Source: Clostridia bacterium
GTDB lineage: Bacteria > Bacillota > Clostridia > Monoglobales > Monoglobaceae
DNA: 13,677 nt
Direction of reading: 5' to 3'
Assembly (NCBI GenBank): GCA_017409915.1
Contig: JAFQRU010000150.1
Location: forward strand, 1-13,677
The stretch's first letter is position 1; each line of letters opens with the position of its first letter. Below, piece by piece: positions 12,304-13,677 of this stretch. Under the pieces are notes generated by a model that saw nothing but the letters and a program-made list of their open reading frames with translations, was not told the origin of the DNA and searched no databases. The position numbers were made by a program, and so were the translations under genes.

Positions 12304-13608
12304 TTATTTGCTCATTAATAAAATTGTCTCAAAGTTCTCAATTGAAATTTCGTCCCCCGATAAAATCTCTCCCGTCTTTTCTAAATCCATTTCGCTGTTT
12401 AATCTGTATAAATCGAACTTATCTTCACAGCCTAACTCTATTTTAACCGTCTGCTTATTAGCTCTGTTGTTCATCATAACCGCTTTCTTGTCACCATCTG
12501 TTGCGGCAACGCAGCACATACCGTCTTCCGTTTCGCTTATCTTGACCTGATTACCCAATTTATATAATTCATTAAATGCAACAAAGGTATAGTATGTTTT
12601 AAACGGAGTATGGCGAAGCGGGTCGAACATTCCGCTATAATTGCCTATATCGATTGTTCCGTTATAATACATAAGCATATCAATTGTTGTATCCTGCATT
12701 TTAAGCATCATACTTGCCACATCGGAAGAGTCTTCAAGAGTACCCTTGATTCCCGGATGAGCGTTCCACTCGTTAAGTATGCTTTCGGTGTTTTCAAAAC
12801 CATATTTTAAAAGCTGCTCATGAACATAATTTTCATAAGCTATATTCTTTTCCACATCGGAATAAGAATGCCAGGAAAAGAAATCGAGAGGCAAGTTATT
12901 CTCGCGGACATACTCCATAAACTTATGGAAACATTCTATGAAGTAGCCTGTTCTTGAACTTGAATTGGCAACCTTTGCGAAATTACCTTCAAATAAAGCA
13001 TAGAAACCACAGGATGCATATCCGCCGATTTTTATGTTCGGAAATCTCTCTTTGAGGTATGGAGCAGTAACCCTATAAAGGTCCATATACTCTTCAAACT
13101 TGCCCTTCCACATAGGGTTATCCTCAATTTTCGGTTCATTGTCAGGCTCGTTCCAGATTTCCCAGTATTCAATGCCTAAATGATAGCCGTTTGCCCAGCC
13201 TTCGTTATAATGTGCAATAATCTTTTCACAGATTTTTGCCCACTTTAAATTATCCTTTGGAGGATAAATATAATACGCCTTGATGTTCTGCTGATTTTCA
13301 ATTGTTGCCCCGAGGCGATAGAAAATCTTTGTGTTTTGTTTATCTATTGCGTTAAGAAGCCAATCCGTAAAAGCGAAATCGTATGATGCCGGGTCATCTA
13401 CATCTGCATCAAAATTACGGAACACATTTGCAATATCGACAAATCTTCCTCCACCGTATGCACCGCCTGTATCGTGAAGTCTTGAATAGGGCACTCCTGC
13501 CTCGCCTATATAATGGAACATCCTGTCAGTCGCGCCAATAAGAGGCATATTGTTTATGGCGTGCATAGGTTTTATTTTGCCAACGGTTTCATTAAAATTG
13601 ATTTTCAT
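12304..13608 (-). CDS. Glycoside hydrolase family 39-like protein (beta-xylosidase type)
   Basis: A 434-residue clan GH-A glycosidase. A TIM-barrel region occupies about residues 10-350, and a beta-rich region (about 355-434) follows. The probable acid/base is Glu154 in IEYWEIWNEPD (146-156) and the probable nucleophile Glu280 in SILNEWNAHP (276-285); YSRLHD (41-46), SWHSYSD (245-251) and a WxP-like substrate loop agree with GH39. GH39 enzymes known so far cleave beta-xylosides or alpha-L-iduronides; the true substrate here is unknown. No signal peptide is seen, so it should act on imported oligosaccharides. The ATG at 13608 has GGGAG eight bases upstream (plus strand 13616-13620). No convincing promoter was found before it, and it may be translated as a downstream gene of a longer leftward operon. 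Confidence 0.88.
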   Translation of the reverse strand: MKINFNETVGKIKPMHAINNMPLIGATDRMFHYIGEAGVPYSRLHDTGGAYGGGRFVDIANVFRNFDADVDDPASYDFAFTDWLLNAIDKQNTKIFYRLGATIENQQNIKAYYIYPPKDNLKWAKICEKIIAHYNEGWANGYHLGIEYWEIWNEPDNEPKIEDNPMWKGKFEEYMDLYRVTAPYLKERFPNIKIGGYASCGFYALFEGNFAKVANSSSRTGYFIECFHKFMEYVRENNLPLDFFSWHSYSDVEKNIAYENYVHEQLLKYGFENTESILNEWNAHPGIKGTLEDSSDVASMMLKMQDTTIDMLMYYNGTIDIGNYSGMFDPLRHTPFKTYYTFVAFNELYKLGNQVKISETEDGMCCVAATDGDKKAVMMNNRANKQTVKIELGCEDKFDLYRLNSEMDLEKTGEILSGDEISIENFETILLMSK

Positions 13609-13677
13609 AAGAAATCTCCCTTTCTTTATAATACTCCCAGCTTTTCAGTTTGTTGTCTTTAATGATGATGGTGATGA
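13592..13677 (-). CDS. Possible 3' end of an upstream gene overlapping the GH39-like start
   Basis: One minus-strand frame is open from the window edge to a TAA at 13594-13592, giving 27 residues that read ITIIIKDNKLKSWEYYKE and on to ENQF. It contains no start codon and would overlap the GH39-like gene by 17 bases, with that gene's ribosome site inside it. The alternation of hydrophobic and charged residues looks like a beta hairpin of a real protein end, but the stretch is short and could be chance. No product is proposed. Confidence 0.35.
   Translation of the reverse strand, partial: ITIIIKDNKLKSWEYYKEREISYENQF

Noticed and set aside
13662..13676. A run of five histidine codons before a stop on the minus strand at the window edge, like a polyhistidine tail
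   Set aside because: It is read only in one of three frames of a CAT-repeat; another frame stays open longer and gives a more protein-like sequence, and too little is visible to claim a His-tailed protein or cloning tag.
1..13677. CRISPR array, phage, transposon or defence system
   Set aside because: No regularly spaced repeats, transposase, integrase or known defence gene appears; nearly every coding region fits a known housekeeping, membrane or sugar-related family.

Overview
The window looks like chromosomal DNA of an AT-rich, spore-forming low-GC Firmicute, most likely a gut-type member of the Clostridia. The reasons are a SpoIID sporulation protein, a long-form ribosome hibernation factor, DUF975 and DUF4282 membrane proteins, a two-subunit-type iron-sulfur fumarase, AGGAGG-type ribosome binding sites, TTGACA/TATAAT promoters and A/T-flanked intrinsic terminators. 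The species cannot be named from this sequence. I see no insertion sequence, integrase, CRISPR array, toxin-antitoxin pair or defence system.

Layout. Positions 1-717 (+) hold the 3' part of spoIID, cut by the window edge, followed by a cytidylate-kinase-like gene (755-1378, +) with its own promoter inside the spoIID 3' end. A bidirectional terminator separates it from a leftward block (5053 to 1420, - strand): a membrane-anchored PpiC/SurA-like foldase, the alpha subunit of class I fumarase without a neighbouring beta subunit, two tandemly duplicated YgjV-like membrane proteins, and hpf. Divergent from this block is a single tRNA-Trp (5191-5266, +) with a consensus promoter and a strong terminator. 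Next comes a Na/Pi cotransporter with a PhoU-like tail (5458-7137, +), convergent with a DUF975 membrane protein (7813-7187, -).

The right half has a carbohydrate flavour. A cytosolic sialidase/BNR-like protein (8078-9157, +) is followed by an AraC-family regulator with a cupin-type sensor domain (9271-10158, +), then an HdeD/DUF308 membrane protein (10240-10785, +), which converges on a DUF4282 membrane protein (11279-10815, -). The last genes run leftward: a GH39-like glycosidase (13608-12304, -) and a pyridoxamine kinase (12221-11391, -). The 3' end of a further upstream gene may overlap the glycosidase start at the right edge.

How the genes work together. Most transcription units are short and bounded by clear promoters and intrinsic terminators. 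The plausible functional links are the AraC regulator controlling the sialidase-like gene and perhaps other glycan genes, and the two signal-peptide-less glycosidase-like proteins acting on imported oligosaccharides. The rest is ordinary housekeeping: spore engulfment, ribosome hibernation, phosphate uptake, vitamin B6 salvage and protein folding. The points most worth a second look are the YgjV tandem duplication with its captured junction sequence, the orphan fumarase alpha subunit, and the two mutually exclusive hairpins before the sialidase-like start.
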